From Apodospora peruviana (lineage: Eukaryota > Ascomycota > Sordariomycetes > Sordariales > Lasiosphaeriaceae), in assembly GCA_033439685.1 (NCBI GenBank), contig JAUEDM010000001.1:3162001-3226000 (forward strand): DNA of 64,000 bases, written 5' to 3'. Positions 1-12,662 of this stretch are shown here, in pieces. A program made the position numbers and the translations under genes. The notes beneath the pieces are model-generated. The model had not been told where the DNA came from. It saw nothing but the letters and a program-made list of their open reading frames with translations, and did not search any database. Each line of letters opens with the position of its first letter. Position 1 is the stretch's first letter.

Positions 1-28
1 TCTCGACTGACCCGGGTCTTTGAAGCAG

Positions 29-2870
29 ATCATCTCCCGTGTCCCAAGCTTTTGTACTACCTCAGTTTGCCGTTGCGGCCAACACGGGAGACTTCAAGTT
101 ACGAAACATCGAGGGAAGCAATCCTGCAGGCCCTCAAACATCTCACGCGTTGTCACGAGACGAGTACCTAAGCGCCAACAGTACCGGTCCGACCACTCAG
201 GAGTCAGCTTACGACCAAATCGAGGACCACGTGGAGGCTTCCCATACCGGCTCGCAGGAGTCGCAGAGCAAACGCAGCACTATTATTAATACTACCATGT
301 CGGTATTTACACGGAAGCAGCCCCCTCCACACTTGACACTTGGATTGCCCGACATCGACGTACCGGCTACGACATATACACACACAAGACAGGATAGTAA
401 TCTTAATAAACCACTTCCGAAATCACCAACCCCTTCCAAGCTCAGCAACCTTTTCGGCTGGGCCAACTCACCTTCCTCCTCCACAGAGTTTTCCGACAAA
501 GGCTACTCACCCCTTCCATCGCCTCTCTCACTAAAACCGGCAGCAATCGAATCAGACGCCGATGAATCCCCGATTTCAGCAAATAGTTCCACGTACTCAA
601 ATGACGCCGACGAAAACTCATTGCAATATCTCGAGACGTATTTGCATACACCAGAGGCCCACACACCTGCACCCTCTCAAATCCAGGAGATGGAGGACGA
701 GCTGAAAGCCATCAGCGCCGAATTGGCTGCGTCCATTCGGCGTGAGATGGACTTAGAGGATCTAGTAGACAAACTACAGGATCAAATTAGTAACCCACAA
801 GCACCTGGGAAGAGGACGAGCGACTACTTCTCTGACTCGGGCTATAGCTCGGCCAAGTTCAGCGAGTATGATCACGCTAAAGAGGAGATTTCGCAGATCC
901 AGCGCAGGGCCGATCAGGAGAAAGCACAAATCAGACTGGACCTGACTGGGAAGCTCCAGGACGAACGCAGCCGGCGGAGACAACTGGACCAACAAATCCT
1001 CGAGCTGTCGAAGAAGGCATCTCAGATTGATCAGGCTCAATTGAGTAGCAAGGACGCCAGCGGGCGCGTCAAGGAGCTGGAAAGCACGTGCGAAGATTTG
1101 CGGCGGAAGCTTTCTGACGAGCGCCAAGTCAAAAACAACTTCGAGGATCTCCTTGCTGCACTTAAGGGCGAGCTTCAAAGTGCATCTAACGAGCGGGACA
1201 ATCTCCGCGACGAAGTCGTTCCTCAGTTGCGTGCCCGCGTGGAAGGTTTGGAGGCAGATGCCGCCGACCACACCAAGTTGGCATATGACACATCAAAGAT
1301 GCAGCAAGAGCTTCAGTCGCTCAAATCCGAGAACACCGAGCTCAAACAGTCAGAGACTCGCATGAGCACGGCGCTCTCGAGATCGGCATCGGTTACCGGC
1401 GGTTCCTACAAGAAGACGCCGCCGCAAACGCTTTCGCGATCCAACACGATTTCGCGGTCCAACACTATGAAGCAGACTGAGCCTCGCGAAATTCTGGCTG
1501 AAAGGCTCAAGGATGTTGAAGCCCAGCGCGATGCCTTACATAGCGCTCTCCGGAACCTACTTGAGAGACAGGAGTTCCAAAACCGCGAGAACAACAAAAA
1601 GATCCAGCTGCTAGAAATGGAACGGGACCGCCTTCTATCTGGGTCGCCCAAGAAAAGGGGCTACGAGAGAGAGGCCGCCTTACTGCGTGATGAGATTACG
1701 GTATTGCGTCGTCGCGCAGAGGAGGCCATCGAACAAAAGTGGCAGGTCGAGAAAGGCCTCGGCGGTCTCAAGATGGATCTTGACCGTGCTGAGGAAGAGG
1801 TCGCGTCGTTGCGCAGCCTCCTCAAGGAGAATGATATCTTGATCCCGGAGACACTTGCCCGTTCGAGTGGCAGCTCCGGGGAGTTTGGCCAGCCTGTGAC
1901 CTCGGCTTCACTTGAAAAGGCTTATAAAGAGCTGCAAGCCGCGCACGCTGAGACGTTGGAGCGGATCAAAAGCCTCCAAGACACCGCGGCTCCAGATGAG
2001 AAGACGCGCATCGCGATCCAGCGCCTCGAGCAGTCTCTGGAGGCTGCCGTCTCCGAGAGAGACCTTGCCCGTACGGAGGCCACCGCATACCGTGTTCAAG
2101 TTGAGTCTCTGCAGTTGTCGGAGAAGGGCCATCTCGACACCGAGTGCGACTTGGCTAGCCAACTTCGAGAATCAGCCCGCCGTGTCGAGGAGCTGGCTCA
2201 GCAAGTTCGCTCCCAGCTCGCGACGAACGCTACCCTGCGAACACGACTCGGCGATACCGTTGCCCGTGGCGAGGCCGAACAAAGAGTGAGCACGGAGCGC
2301 ATTGCCGGGTTACAGAAGCGACTGCGTACTCTCGAGGAGCAAGTGGTCGCGGCTCAGACTAGTGCTGAGGAACGAGTGACCCGACATGAAGAGGAGCTGG
2401 CCAAGCTCAAAGAGTCCCACAATATCCAACTTCAACGGCTGCGCGAGGCGAGCAGCCCACGACTCTTCCCGCCAAAATCGCCGCTGTCGCCCATGTTCAG
2501 CGCAAGGAGGAGCGGGCCGACGCCGCGATCGGTCCGCATGTCTTCACCCCTTCTCTCTCCAAGAGTGAATCGGCTAAGCGTCCGGCGATCAGTCACATCG
2601 TCTAACGACGGTACCGGTGGCACCATGGCGGAGCAGGTTGACGCTCTCAAGGGACGCGTCGCCGAGCTAGAGGGAGCGTTGGCGGCGGCCGATGCCGAGA
2701 TGCAAGAGGTGGTCAGCCGCATGAACACGGCACAGATCGCCGTCATGACGCTCCAGGAGGAGCGGGAGGATGCTGTGCGACAGACACGCCGCCTCCAACG
2801 TAGTCTTGAAGAGGAGAAGATGCGGGTGTTTGAGCAACAGTTCAAGACCATCACGGCCGAGGTCAGGTAG
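29..2870 (+). CDS. Long coiled-coil protein, probably 5'-partial
   Basis: The reading frame is open without introns to a TAG at 2868-2870. The first in-frame ATG is at 297 (MSVFTRKQPPP), which would give 857 residues. The frame is already open from position 24 and has coding-like Ser/Asp/Glu composition. A CTGAC plus AAGCAG at 5-28 looks like the end of an intron, so the gene may begin left of the window. The N-terminal third is Ser/Pro-rich and likely disordered. From about residue 125 of the ATG version the protein is almost continuous heptad-like coiled coil rich in E, K, L, Q and R, broken by Ser/Arg patches near nucleotides 1380-1460 and 2455-2600. Such proteins in Pezizomycotina are often labelled M-protein-repeat or cytoskeleton-associated. 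No enzymatic motif is visible and the function is unknown. Confidence 0.75.
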
Positions 2871-5800
2871 CGCCACTCCACCCTAGGTCTCCTTGTTCCC
2901 CCTCCTTGGACATGACAAATGTCCCTGGAGCTGTTCGTTTTGCATACAGTATTGTTTTTGGTTTATTCAATCCCATCGTCATTGGATAGGGTTAATCGCT
3001 GGCGGGATTTTCATTGTGTGTTTCCTTGGAGTTTTCAGGATAAGGCAACTGGAAAAGCGAAGCTGCCTTCATCTGTCAGTTTTGTTTTAGCCAACCTGGA
3101 CTAGCATCGCCAACTGGTTGTTTTTGGCATTATCACGACGTATTTGCAACGACATTACATGTCCGTTTTCGAACCGACAACCCGACAAAGGGTGCGATTA
3201 TTTTACATTCTCTTTCCCGTTGCTATTTATATTATATGGAAGAGCAACCATCTCAGCTGGGTTTGCTGGGTTTTGTTTAATTACTAGTTGTATATTACTT
3301 AAAAATGGGAGGTCTGTTGTCAGCCAGATACGAAGCCGGTGGAGGAAACAAAATTTGTATATCACTCTGCACAGGGGCACGACTTTGGAAACTGGCTTGG
3401 ATCAGAGAGCATATTATATGATGGGAGACTTGATAGCTTTAACGTAATGGTTCAATCGATCACCTGGAATCGAGGAGACACCAACAGATGAGATCCTTTG
3501 TGATAAATATGTGATGCCTCCCTTACCAGTTTGTTCTTGCTTGCCTGACTCCATATCCACTACATATAGCCTTTGACACTCTTCCTATCTTCCCTCCTCG
3601 TCTTCCAGTATCCGAGTTTTACATCGTCTGGTTATACCGTAATACCAAAACTGTAGAAGCGCATAGCAGAGGTGGAGGAGACAGTCGTTTCCCTGGCAGT
3701 TGCTGTTGTCGTCTTCGACTTTCACACAAGTGTACATATTCCTCAACAGCTGCTCTCACTAACAACCGTAGTCTTCCCCAATACTTTTTCGGTTGTTGCT
3801 GCCGGAACCTTAGCAGTGCAATTGGTCTGTCTGTCCGGATATAGGTACAAAAAGAAAGATTTCCCATCAATATTTGTTTCTGCATATGCAGAAGACTTGA
3901 TTCATTGTTACTGATTTAGGGGATATCGACCTACCTCGTCTATAAATGTCGCCTTGATATGCCCAACACATAGGGGCAGCAGGGATATGGATACCTCGTG
4001 TTGATGGACCACCTACGTTTTATCTATGTAAGGTACATACGAACTTACGGGGCAGACCGTATGCATGTCCATTCTACAAGCGAGACCAAGACCAGCTTGT
4101 TCGATATGTGATGCGGTCATCATCACCAACAAGCCACCTACCTACCTACCTAGGTACTTAGCAACAATAACAGCAACATGTTGTTTCAAAACTTAACAAC
4201 TGGTCGCAGGGGACCGTTTGAAATTTTGCGAGGTTTGGCTGGCAGACACGAATCTCCGAGCTTGGATTGGCGTGATGGACTGTTGGTTCCTTTGGACATG
4301 ACATCCATCCTGGGGCTGTGGTAATCCGTACGCTCGGCAGAACTCCACAAAGAGGAATACTTACTTCCCCTTGAAGGAACGCAGTAATAAGTCCTATCGA
4401 AGTTGAATCATCCTTGTATTGCCGACAGTTCCACCCTCCCGGCTGCTGGAAGGGAGGGCTTCCTTCCATTCCATGGTCGTGGGTCGTCTCTGTTACTTCA
4501 TGAGCAGGAATACCTACCCTCAGTCGGTATTTCTGAGGGAGGCATTAATGCGCGCGGGTGCCGTTGGCAGATTGCCGGCTTGAGCTTCAGTTGTTATCCT
4601 CTACTTAAATACCAGGTAAGGATCAATGCTTTATCCTTGGTGGACGGTCTTATATACATGAGGGGGGGTATTCCTCTCCCCCCACAAACACCAACCCCAC
4701 GCACAAGAGTTGAGCATGAGAAGAAGCGTCTGTTACATACACACAGATCACTACGTACGCAGGAGGAAGTCTGCTAGCGCAAGGGGGAAAATACACAGTA
4801 AATCAAAAGAGAATACCAGCTGTTCAGTTGCGGGTTAGCGTCAGCCAGGTGCCAAGAAGTAAAAGTTAAGAAGTCCAGCCAACAGAGAGGAAGGACTGCA
4901 CGTGAAGTCTGTTCGGGCTTTTTTTCTTTTTCATTCGGCTTTGGAAAAGATTGACGGATTGACACATGGGTCGTTTGACGTTGCATTGGAACCAACCCAA
5001 AGGTGGGCATGATGGACACTGTCAAACAAAGAAGGGTATCGATTGTCGATGTCGATCCGGGAAAAAAGATATCAATTCTATACCAGTTTGGGGAAAGGCT
5101 GAATTCTTAAGGCCAGCGGCGATGCGGGAAATACCCACCGGAGAAAATCGGCATGTCCGATCAACTAATAACAAAAACGATACTGGCGAGATATCGACAA
5201 TAAATTGGGTTTGCGTCTGTTGAGGGTTTATTTAATTCAAGCCACAGCCAGCAATTAAGGGTTGATATTCCGTACATACGTATGTATCCAGGAACTGTAC
5301 AGAACAGCTCCCCAAACCCAGGCCATGGGAGATGATGCAGAGAGCAAAACATTGAAACTCGCTTATCTTGGCCCTGACCGCTGGTGTTCTCCAGGGACTC
5401 TGGTGATGATATGGGAGAGGTGATGGGAAACGGATCCAACTGCATGTATGTATGCACTATTAAAGCATGGCAGTCTGTGCCCATGAGCCCCCTTCTTAGG
5501 TTCCCGGGACGAAGGATGCATTCGCAACTGGAGGAGCAAGGAAAAAAAGATGCAAGACAATCATCTGTGGCTTGCAGAGAAGCGAGTTCGTGCGTTTCTT
5601 GTGGGTGTTGGTGTGTGGGCCCCTGCAGGAGGAATGAGTTGAACGTCAGGAACAGGAAGGTGAGAATGGGGGGCATCTAAGGTACATACCTTACTGATAT
5701 CCGTGTCTCACTTCCAGTGGAGGCAAATGCAAGAAGACGAAGGAAGAAAAAAGAAACCCCCACTCGCCACCTTTTACATATCAACTCACAAGCGGTCCGA

Positions 5801-7804
5801 GCCGGATGGCGTCTTTGGTGTTTCTGATGTACAGTATAAAACAGATTGGGAAAGACTGGGAGAGAGAGAGGTGATCGCCCTCACACGATACCTACCTGAA
5901 GGCAGGCAGGGCCACGTTCTGGCCCGAGTACCGTTCACTCGGATTTGGGATCTGAAGGAAAGAAAGGGTCTTCTTGCGGGGGTGGGTGGGGGGAAAGGAG
6001 AAGCGCGACGCGCTGGCGCGAGGAGCTGGAAACGAAAAAGAACCTGGAACGAAGCAGCACGGAAGTACGTAAACTTGAGTTGCTCTTTAATCGAATCGGA
6101 TCGTTTTGATTCAACAGTCTCAGGAACTCATTGCTGGAAATTCAGATAGAAAAAGAAACTACGAGTTAGATGTTAGCAGAAAATTGAAATGTTTCGTCTT
6201 GTCAGGTTTTTGTAGGCAGCAGTGGCACTGTGAAAAAGGGGTGAAGGGGCGTTCTCTTTCTCATCCAGTACTGCACTGCAACACTCAAGTCACATCCCAT
6301 CCCGCTCTCACTCACATCACGAACCACAGACCTAACCAAGGATGATGAGGTAATCATGGACCCGGCCCTTCTCTCAAGTTTCAACGGCGGGCGGTGGAAA
6401 GGCAAGAATAGCAACTTGGCAAGTGTGACCAAGAAGACCAACGAGGCGGGGCCGGCGGGGGCCCCCACTGGCTGTCCACTGATGGTTGTCGACGCATCTA
6501 AATGGGTGCCGTCACCGCAACCCCGGACCAGTTGAGCCAATCAGACAAGACGAAGCTTATCTTTTACACCAAATTTTTGGTGTCGACCTTTTTCGCAACG
6601 AGAACTCGTCCGTCTGAGGTGCCCGCCGTGCACACCGCACCGTCCCATTCCCACCACGACGCACATTCACCAGCCATCATTAGGAGGAACCTGAAATACC
6701 GGGCTTGGTTCAAGGGGGTTGCACTGCACTACCGGGTACGGATTACTCGACCGAGGGGGGCGGGCGAGTTATTAATTAACCATATGTACGGGGTGGTGTT
6801 AATTAACATGAGCAGTTCATGCTGACAATGGAACCTACCGTACATAGATACCGGTAGGCTGATAGGCACACAGCCTCGGACTGATTACTTGGCCCTTTCT
6901 CCCTATCCTACCTAGTTACTTTCTGTGTCTAGCACCTGGATCGTCGACCACTCTAGAACTTTACCCCAAATAGCATATGCGTGCGTGCCGTGGTTACTTC
7001 AAGTAATATTCAGTGCATCAAAATATCTTGCTGCTAATTTCCTCGTCGGCATCCATTATGAAATCGGTCAGGTACACGGTATAGCACATGTCTCAGACAA
7101 GTTCTGTCTGCCGATGGTCTGCCGACTAAGCATGGAAGTCCACGATGAGATTGGCCCTTGGATCGTGTTCCAAGGTCCCGTCATCAGTGCCATCGGTGAC
7201 TGCTTTTCGATAAGCCGTTTTCCCGGGGCTGCCGAATCCTGATTGGTTTCTACCGTTTCCCGTTTACCGTGGGCAGACAATTGCTTCTGTTCGAGAAAAG
7301 TTGCCCCAGAGGTTCAGGTCGAATCCCTAGCGTGCTACCTTGCAGCAATGAGCAGCAGCAGCAGCAGCGCATGCCATGCCCAGACCAGGACATGCCTTGC
7401 ATCCCCTTGTTGCCCATCTTGGACCAGGGGTACCTCTCACACCTCCCCAATCCCATCCCCAAGGCCCAGGGGGGGTGGTGGGCGTTGTCATCCCGCGCAA
7501 CTTGTTCGTCCAGATCAGGCCCTTTTTGGGTTTCTCCCACTTCACCCTCAGGTCGTTCGTTGACCCTTCCTTCTGACTTGCCTTGCCTCCCCTCTGCTTC
7601 TGGAAGGGAACAACACCAAGCAACAAGTTCACAATATCGGTCCCTCACTCACGAACACCCTGACTGCCTGATTGCCTGCCTATCTTCTGTCTCTTAGCTG
7701 AGCACAGTCGTATTATATACCGAATCGCTGAGGCAGCCTCGCCCACACATACACACCACACCACCAATTTCCGCAGCCTCGATACTTTCACTCACAACAA
7801 AATC
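2871..7804. other. 4.9-kb intergenic region upstream of the ammonium transporter
   Basis: No open frame here reads like a conserved protein. The longest (171 codons on minus at 5161-5676, 148 on plus at 5703-6149) have composition and motifs of random frames. An ACCTACCT/CCTAGGTA low-complexity tract lies at 4135-4158. The distal part presumably holds the promoter and leader of the ammonium transporter; CT/CA-rich sequence precedes the ATG. Four HGATAR (GATA-factor) sites lie at 6557-6562 (minus), 6860-6865 (plus), 7208-7213 (plus) and 7680-7685 (minus). Confidence 0.5.
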
Positions 7805-9563
7805 ATGGCCGAAGGAAGTTCAGACAGCCTCAACTATGTCCCTCTTGTGCCGTTTAACGGCACCGACGGCCAAGGGGGTGATTCTTTGTCAACAGACCTC
7901 AACATGTGGTACCAGGTAAGTTTTAGACTTGGTTCTATACCCAACAGAAAAACCTGTGCCATTTCGGCGCATAGCCGCCCCAACTACACACACATCCGAT
8001 CAGATGGGGAAAAGAAAAAAGGATAGAGATCTGACTTTTGCTACGCCTCTTCTCTCAAATAGTCTGGAGATATCGGTTGGATGATCACGGCCACAGCGCT
8101 CGTACTGCTCATGATTCCGGGCGTCGGCTTCTTTTACTCGGGTCTGGCGCGGCGCAAGTCGGCCCTCTCGCTGATCTGGCTATCGGTGATGGCCACGGCC
8201 GTGACTACCTTTCAATGGTTTTTCTGGGGCTACTCGCTCACCTTCTCCAAGACGGCGGGACCATACATCGGCAACCTGGCCAACTTTGGCTTCATCGACG
8301 TCCTGGCGCACCCGTCGATCGGCTCCTCCAAGATTCCCGACTTACTGTTCGCCATCTACCAGGGCATGTTCTCCGCCATCACCGTGGCGCTGGCGACCGG
8401 CGCCGTCGCCGAGCGCGGCCGCATGCTGCCCTGCGTCATCTTCATGTTCATCTGGGCGACCGTTATTTACGATCCGATCGCCTGCTGGACCTGGAACCCG
8501 GCCGGCTGGTCCAACAAGATGGGCGGCCTCGATTTCGCCGGCGGCACCCCCGTGCATATCGCGAGCGGCGCCGCCGCGCTGGCCTACTCGATGATGCTCG
8601 GCAAGCGCCGCGGCCACGGCACGCACGAGCTCAACTATCGCCCGCACAATGTCACCCATATCGTGATTGGGACCGTGTTTCTCTGGGTCGGGTGGTTCGG
8701 CTTCAACGCCGGGTCGGCGCTGTCGGCGAATATGCGCGCCATCATGGCCGCCGTCGTGACCAACCTCGCGGCTTGCGTTGGCGGCATCACCTGGTGCGTG
8801 CTGGATTACAGACTCGAACGCAAGTGGTCGACCGTCGGCTTCTGCTCGGGCGTCGTGGCTGGCCTGGTGGCTATTACCCCTGGCTCTGGTGAGTACATTT
8901 TATCACTGTTCTTTGTTGTTGTTCAAACTAACATCTTTCTGAAAAGGTTACGTGCCCGTCTGGTCCTCTGTCATCTACGGTGTTCTGGGCGCCGGCTTCG
9001 CCAACTACGCAACCAAGCTGAAATTTTTGCTCAGAATCGACGACGCGCTCGACATTTTTGCGGTGCACGGCATCGGCGGCCTGGTCGGCAATGTGCTGAC
9101 TGCCTTCTTCGCGGCCGACTGGGTCGCCCACCTCGACAACGCGCAGGTAATCAAAGGCGGCTGGGTCAACCACAACTGGATCCAGCTGCCCATCCAGCTG
9201 GCTGATTCTTTTTCCGGCGGCTTCTATTCCTTCGTCGGCACTTCCTTGATTTTGTTTGTCATGAACCTGATTCCCGGCCTGCACCTGCGCGCAGCAGAGG
9301 AAGCCGAGATTCTCGGTATCGACGATGCCGAGATCGGCGAGTTCGCCTACGATTATGTTGAGCTCACGCGCGAGGTGCTCAACGATGTCGACGGCGAGAC
9401 CGGCAGCATGTTTTCGACCGAGCAGCATCATCATAGCGGGCACCACAGCGCCATGCGGACGGATTACCCGCCCGTGCTGTCGGCTAGAGAAAAAAATGGG
9501 TTCACCATGATGGATCCGAGGATGTATAGCAGTCCTGCTGGGGGGCAGTCGATGAGTCAATAG
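7805..9563 (+). CDS. mep: Ammonium transporter, Mep/Amt family
   Basis: Plasma-membrane ammonium channel/permease taking up NH4+ as a nitrogen source. Exons are 7805-7915, 8063-8888 and 8947-9563, joined by GTAAGT...AAATAG and GTGAGT...AAAAG introns (the second with a CTAAC branch site), giving 517 residues. The family fold of 11 membrane helices is apparent. Key residues are present: the conserved Asp of the YDPIACWTWNP segment near residue 174, and the two pore histidines near 202 (GGTPVH) and 353 (DIFAVHGIGG), with the family's usual spacing of about 150. The C-terminus is a cytosolic tail with EEAEILGIDDAE followed by a His-rich stretch. Nitrogen catabolite control is plausible because GATA sites lie upstream, but these are common by chance. 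Which of several fungal Mep paralogues it is cannot be told. Confidence 0.96.
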
Positions 9564-10172
9564 ATCTTTTGTTTTCAAATATTTTCTGTTTGCGGGTTCC
9601 TGTTTAAATGTTCTGAGTGGGAGTCAAGGGGGTCCTTTTCAGGTATGTGTGTTTGTCAATGATTCCCTCATGGTTTTCTTTCTGTTTTATTCTTCTCGGG
9701 CCTCGCGTCCCTTCTCCTCTTCTTGTGCGTTTGGTTGAGTACCTTATCTTGGGCGGGCCTATCTAGTTATGTCAATATACTCTGAAAGAGAGGAGAGGGG
9801 TAGTGTGTTGGTTGGGTGGCGATCAGGGTTGTGATGGGATTCTAATGCCTGCGAGAGAAGAGAAAAAGGAGAAACGAAATCTGGGAAATGTGTGGTTTGT
9901 ATATGTTGACTGCCCGGTAACAACGAAGAAGGGTGGGAAGAAAGTATATAGATGCTCTCGTATACCTACGTATGTACGTTATATTTATTTGATCAATAAT
10001 ACCGCCGTCCATTCGAGGTTTACATGCTTCTTCGAGGTACTGCAAGGCAATCAATACGGTCAACGGAAGCCACGACAGTCCGATGGTTCTCGTTTATAAT
10101 TTCATTGCTAATCCAAAGTTGCCAAAGAATAAGTAGAGCCTACCATGAAATCCGCGACCAAAAAATGCGAAA
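9564..10172. other. Intergenic region between convergent genes
   Basis: This 0.6-kb stretch separates the stop codons of the ammonium transporter (plus) and the DNA polymerase (minus), so it should hold only two 3' untranslated regions and terminators. It is AT-richer than the flanking genes. No gene or RNA was recognised. Confidence 0.6.
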
Positions 10173-12662
10173 TCAGCACCACCGCTCCCAAGGCTCCCTC
10201 CACTTGACGTCCAATACCTCAAAAATCCTCTTCTCGTCCCTGCCCTCGACCAGCTCGCCTTCTCTGACCTTGACCCTTCCTGGGCCCCTCATCACCTCCC
10301 TATACAGACCCCGCTGGTTGAGACGCATGCCCTTCTTCGACGCCAGCAATCGCAAACTCCGGTTGAAGATGTCGTTGCCCGTGAAATAGATCAGCGCGGC
10401 GCCGTACTCGGACTCGGGCACCAAAAGGAAGTCTATCCTTCTCCAAATTGGTTTAGCTGCTGCGGCATCATTAGAAGCAGGCAACACGCAGCAGCCGTGC
10501 CATTTACTCCCGGGGCCATCCTTCCCTTGACGGCTACTATGCAGAGCTGCCAGCGTCGCCACGAGAAAGCCCTTCTCGGTGAGGACGTCGATCAGTTCCT
10601 TGAGGAAGGGGACGAGTTCCCCAACCGAGGTCGTGTCTTTTTTGGTGACGATAAAGTCAATGTCCCCCGAGCTCTCTGAGCCACGACGGTAACTACCACC
10701 AACCAGAAGCTCGACATCCGGGTCAAGCTTGGCGGCTTCCTTCTTGACGTAGTCTCCAAGGGCGGTGACCTCGCTACGCGGGATGCGCGTGTTGAGATCA
10801 TCAAAGTGGTCGATTCCGATGCGCTGATTCGTTGTCAGGGGTGCTTTGTCTTTCAGATCTTGCAGCGTTCGAAAGCCCTGGGCAACCCACTTGTTCGCTC
10901 GGCTGGTGCCGACGTCATAAATCTTGAGGAAGAGCGCGAGCACTTGGTCCAGTGGCTTGTCGTTCGCATAGTCGAGTCGTCTCAGCTTGTCGGTGCTGAC
11001 GATCTCTTCAATCTTCATAGCCAACCGCTTGCCAATGCTGGGCAGAGTGTATGCCTCTTCCTCGGTAGTTACCTTGGAGGTCTGCCTGCGCAGAGTTGAA
11101 ATGGCTTTTCGATACGCCAAGATCCTCCAGTGATCGTTGATTTGGGTGTAGTAGTCGCACATGCTCTGGAGGATCTCGATCGTCCGGGAATTTGGGTTCT
11201 GGAGCTGTGTTGGGTTGTCCTTTCTGCCTCCTTCATTGCAAGCAAACCGGTCTTCGTTGGCAATAGCCTTTTGCCCACGTCGATTGTTTTTAGCCAACCG
11301 CTTCTTTCGTGATCTCTCTGCCTCGGAACCTTCCCCCGATTCCGAGTCTGATATTGCCTCCTGAATATCTCCTACAGATTGAGCATCATCTTCCTCAACA
11401 TCGAGAGGAAGGTGTTTGTATTTTTGCATGAGCCCAATAAAATCCGAAAGCTCATCTTTAGGTGAGGTCATAGGACATCCTAGAATGCCTTCTCTTGGTG
11501 CCATGGAACCAGGCAGGTGGATTTCAACAGGGGTGGAGGGCGTATAATGCCGAGATTTGTCGTCAACTAGACTAGCACCTAGTTGTTCTCCAGACAACGG
11601 CCTCTCTAATGCTCCATATACCTTCTCTGCACTACCGGCATGCATGCCAGTTTGCAAACTGGACTCTTCGCTCCGCGGTGGAGTGCCTTCCCGAGGGACG
11701 TGATCCCATCTCCTCGGGTTCCTTTGGGGCTTTTTAAGTGGTAGCGACCTATCCGAATTCTGAGAAGACGGTATTGTCTCTGGTGGTTCGCAGGGGGGTG
11801 ATGCTGTGGAAATAGGACAGCCAGGCACCCGATATTTATGTTGATCCGGGTTGAGCAGAGCGCCAAAAGAGACACAATCGACGGGGTAGTGTTCATTGAC
11901 AATGACTAGCGAGGAGGCCGAGGCAGGGCCCAGAAACCGTTCAATGTCTTTGAACGCCAAGTGTTTATCGACAATGACATGGCTTGCGCCGGAGAGCGTT
12001 CGGATCCACCGAGCGCCATATTCCTGGGCTTTCGTAATCCGTAGCTTCCGTGCTGGCGAAATGCCGTTGTTGGGGATATAATAGAAAGCAAGGTCCTTGA
12101 ACCACCTTTCGGATTCGGGGACTATCGGCTTGGTCGAAGTCTGGCGCTTGCGCTTCTTCAGAACAGAGGCCATAGAAGGAGACTGATCGCCTCCCGAGGC
12201 AGCGGTAGAGAGTGGAACTGTAGCCCGCCTAACCAGTGAAGGATTGCCTGGCCCATTAGAGTCGGGCACTGGCGTCTCCGCCACGAACGACAAGGTGTCT
12301 GTGGTAAGACTCCGGGCATGGGCCCTCCTGCGTGAGGCGACCGCAACATTTTGTGCGGCTGGCGTCGCCTTGATGATTTCGACGCTGGCCTCAGACCGCC
12401 GTGGGAGCGTGGATGGAGTTGGTGCTGATGCAGTCCGTCGCGGCGCAGGGAATATTGCTTCTGGGGCAGCAAGTGTTTTCAATCGCTTCTGCTTCGATCC
12501 AAAGAAGGCCCGACATTTTTCACGATGTCGCTGTTCCTCTTGGTCGATCTGGTCGTCTTTGTCACCAACAGAGCCGTCGAGGTCATCTAGTGACGCAAAG
12601 AATGCGAGCTTGTCGCGCAACGAGTCGGAACTCATTTGTCCAGCACTAATGAATGGAGACAC
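10173..12662 (-). CDS. pol4: DNA polymerase family X (Pol4/lambda/mu-like)
   Basis: Gap-filling polymerase expected in non-homologous end joining and base-excision repair in the nucleus. A single exon encodes 829 residues from 12662; the Met ten residues further in is an alternative start. A disordered N-terminal region precedes a BRCT-like segment around residues 185-270. A long linker follows, with an acidic patch and a basic KKRLAKNNRR-type nuclear signal. The polymerase core spans about 490-829: 8-kDa/fingers segment with a helix-hairpin-helix (YTLPSIGKRLAMKIEEI), then GSYRRGSESSGDID with catalytic Asp667 and Asp669, third Asp744 in RRIDF, and the YFTGNDIFNR sugar-recognition motif. All catalytic residues are intact. 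The linker makes it longer than yeast Pol4 (582 residues), as is usual in filamentous fungi. It is transcribed divergently from the MOB2-type gene. Confidence 0.95.
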   Translation of the reverse strand: MSPFISAGQMSSDSLRDKLAFFASLDDLDGSVGDKDDQIDQEEQRHREKCRAFFGSKQKRLKTLAAPEAIFPAPRRTASAPTPSTLPRRSEASVEIIKATPAAQNVAVASRRRAHARSLTTDTLSFVAETPVPDSNGPGNPSLVRRATVPLSTAASGGDQSPSMASVLKKRKRQTSTKPIVPESERWFKDLAFYYIPNNGISPARKLRITKAQEYGARWIRTLSGASHVIVDKHLAFKDIERFLGPASASSLVIVNEHYPVDCVSFGALLNPDQHKYRVPGCPISTASPPCEPPETIPSSQNSDRSLPLKKPQRNPRRWDHVPREGTPPRSEESSLQTGMHAGSAEKVYGALERPLSGEQLGASLVDDKSRHYTPSTPVEIHLPGSMAPREGILGCPMTSPKDELSDFIGLMQKYKHLPLDVEEDDAQSVGDIQEAISDSESGEGSEAERSRKKRLAKNNRRGQKAIANEDRFACNEGGRKDNPTQLQNPNSRTIEILQSMCDYYTQINDHWRILAYRKAISTLRRQTSKVTTEEEAYTLPSIGKRLAMKIEEIVSTDKLRRLDYANDKPLDQVLALFLKIYDVGTSRANKWVAQGFRTLQDLKDKAPLTTNQRIGIDHFDDLNTRIPRSEVTALGDYVKKEAAKLDPDVELLVGGSYRRGSESSGDIDFIVTKKDTTSVGELVPFLKELIDVLTEKGFLVATLAALHSSRQGKDGPGSKWHGCCVLPASNDAAAAKPIWRRIDFLLVPESEYGAALIYFTGNDIFNRSLRLLASKKGMRLNQRGLYREVMRGPGRVKVREGELVEGRDEKRIFEVLDVKWREPWERWC

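Noticed and set aside
5161..6149. Frames of 171 (minus) and 148 (plus) codons in the large intergenic region
   Set aside because: Composition typical of random frames, no recognisable domain, no nearby splice logic.
8038..8892. 284-codon plus-strand frame over the ammonium transporter
   Set aside because: Second frame of the transporter exon; Arg/His-rich, no membrane helices.
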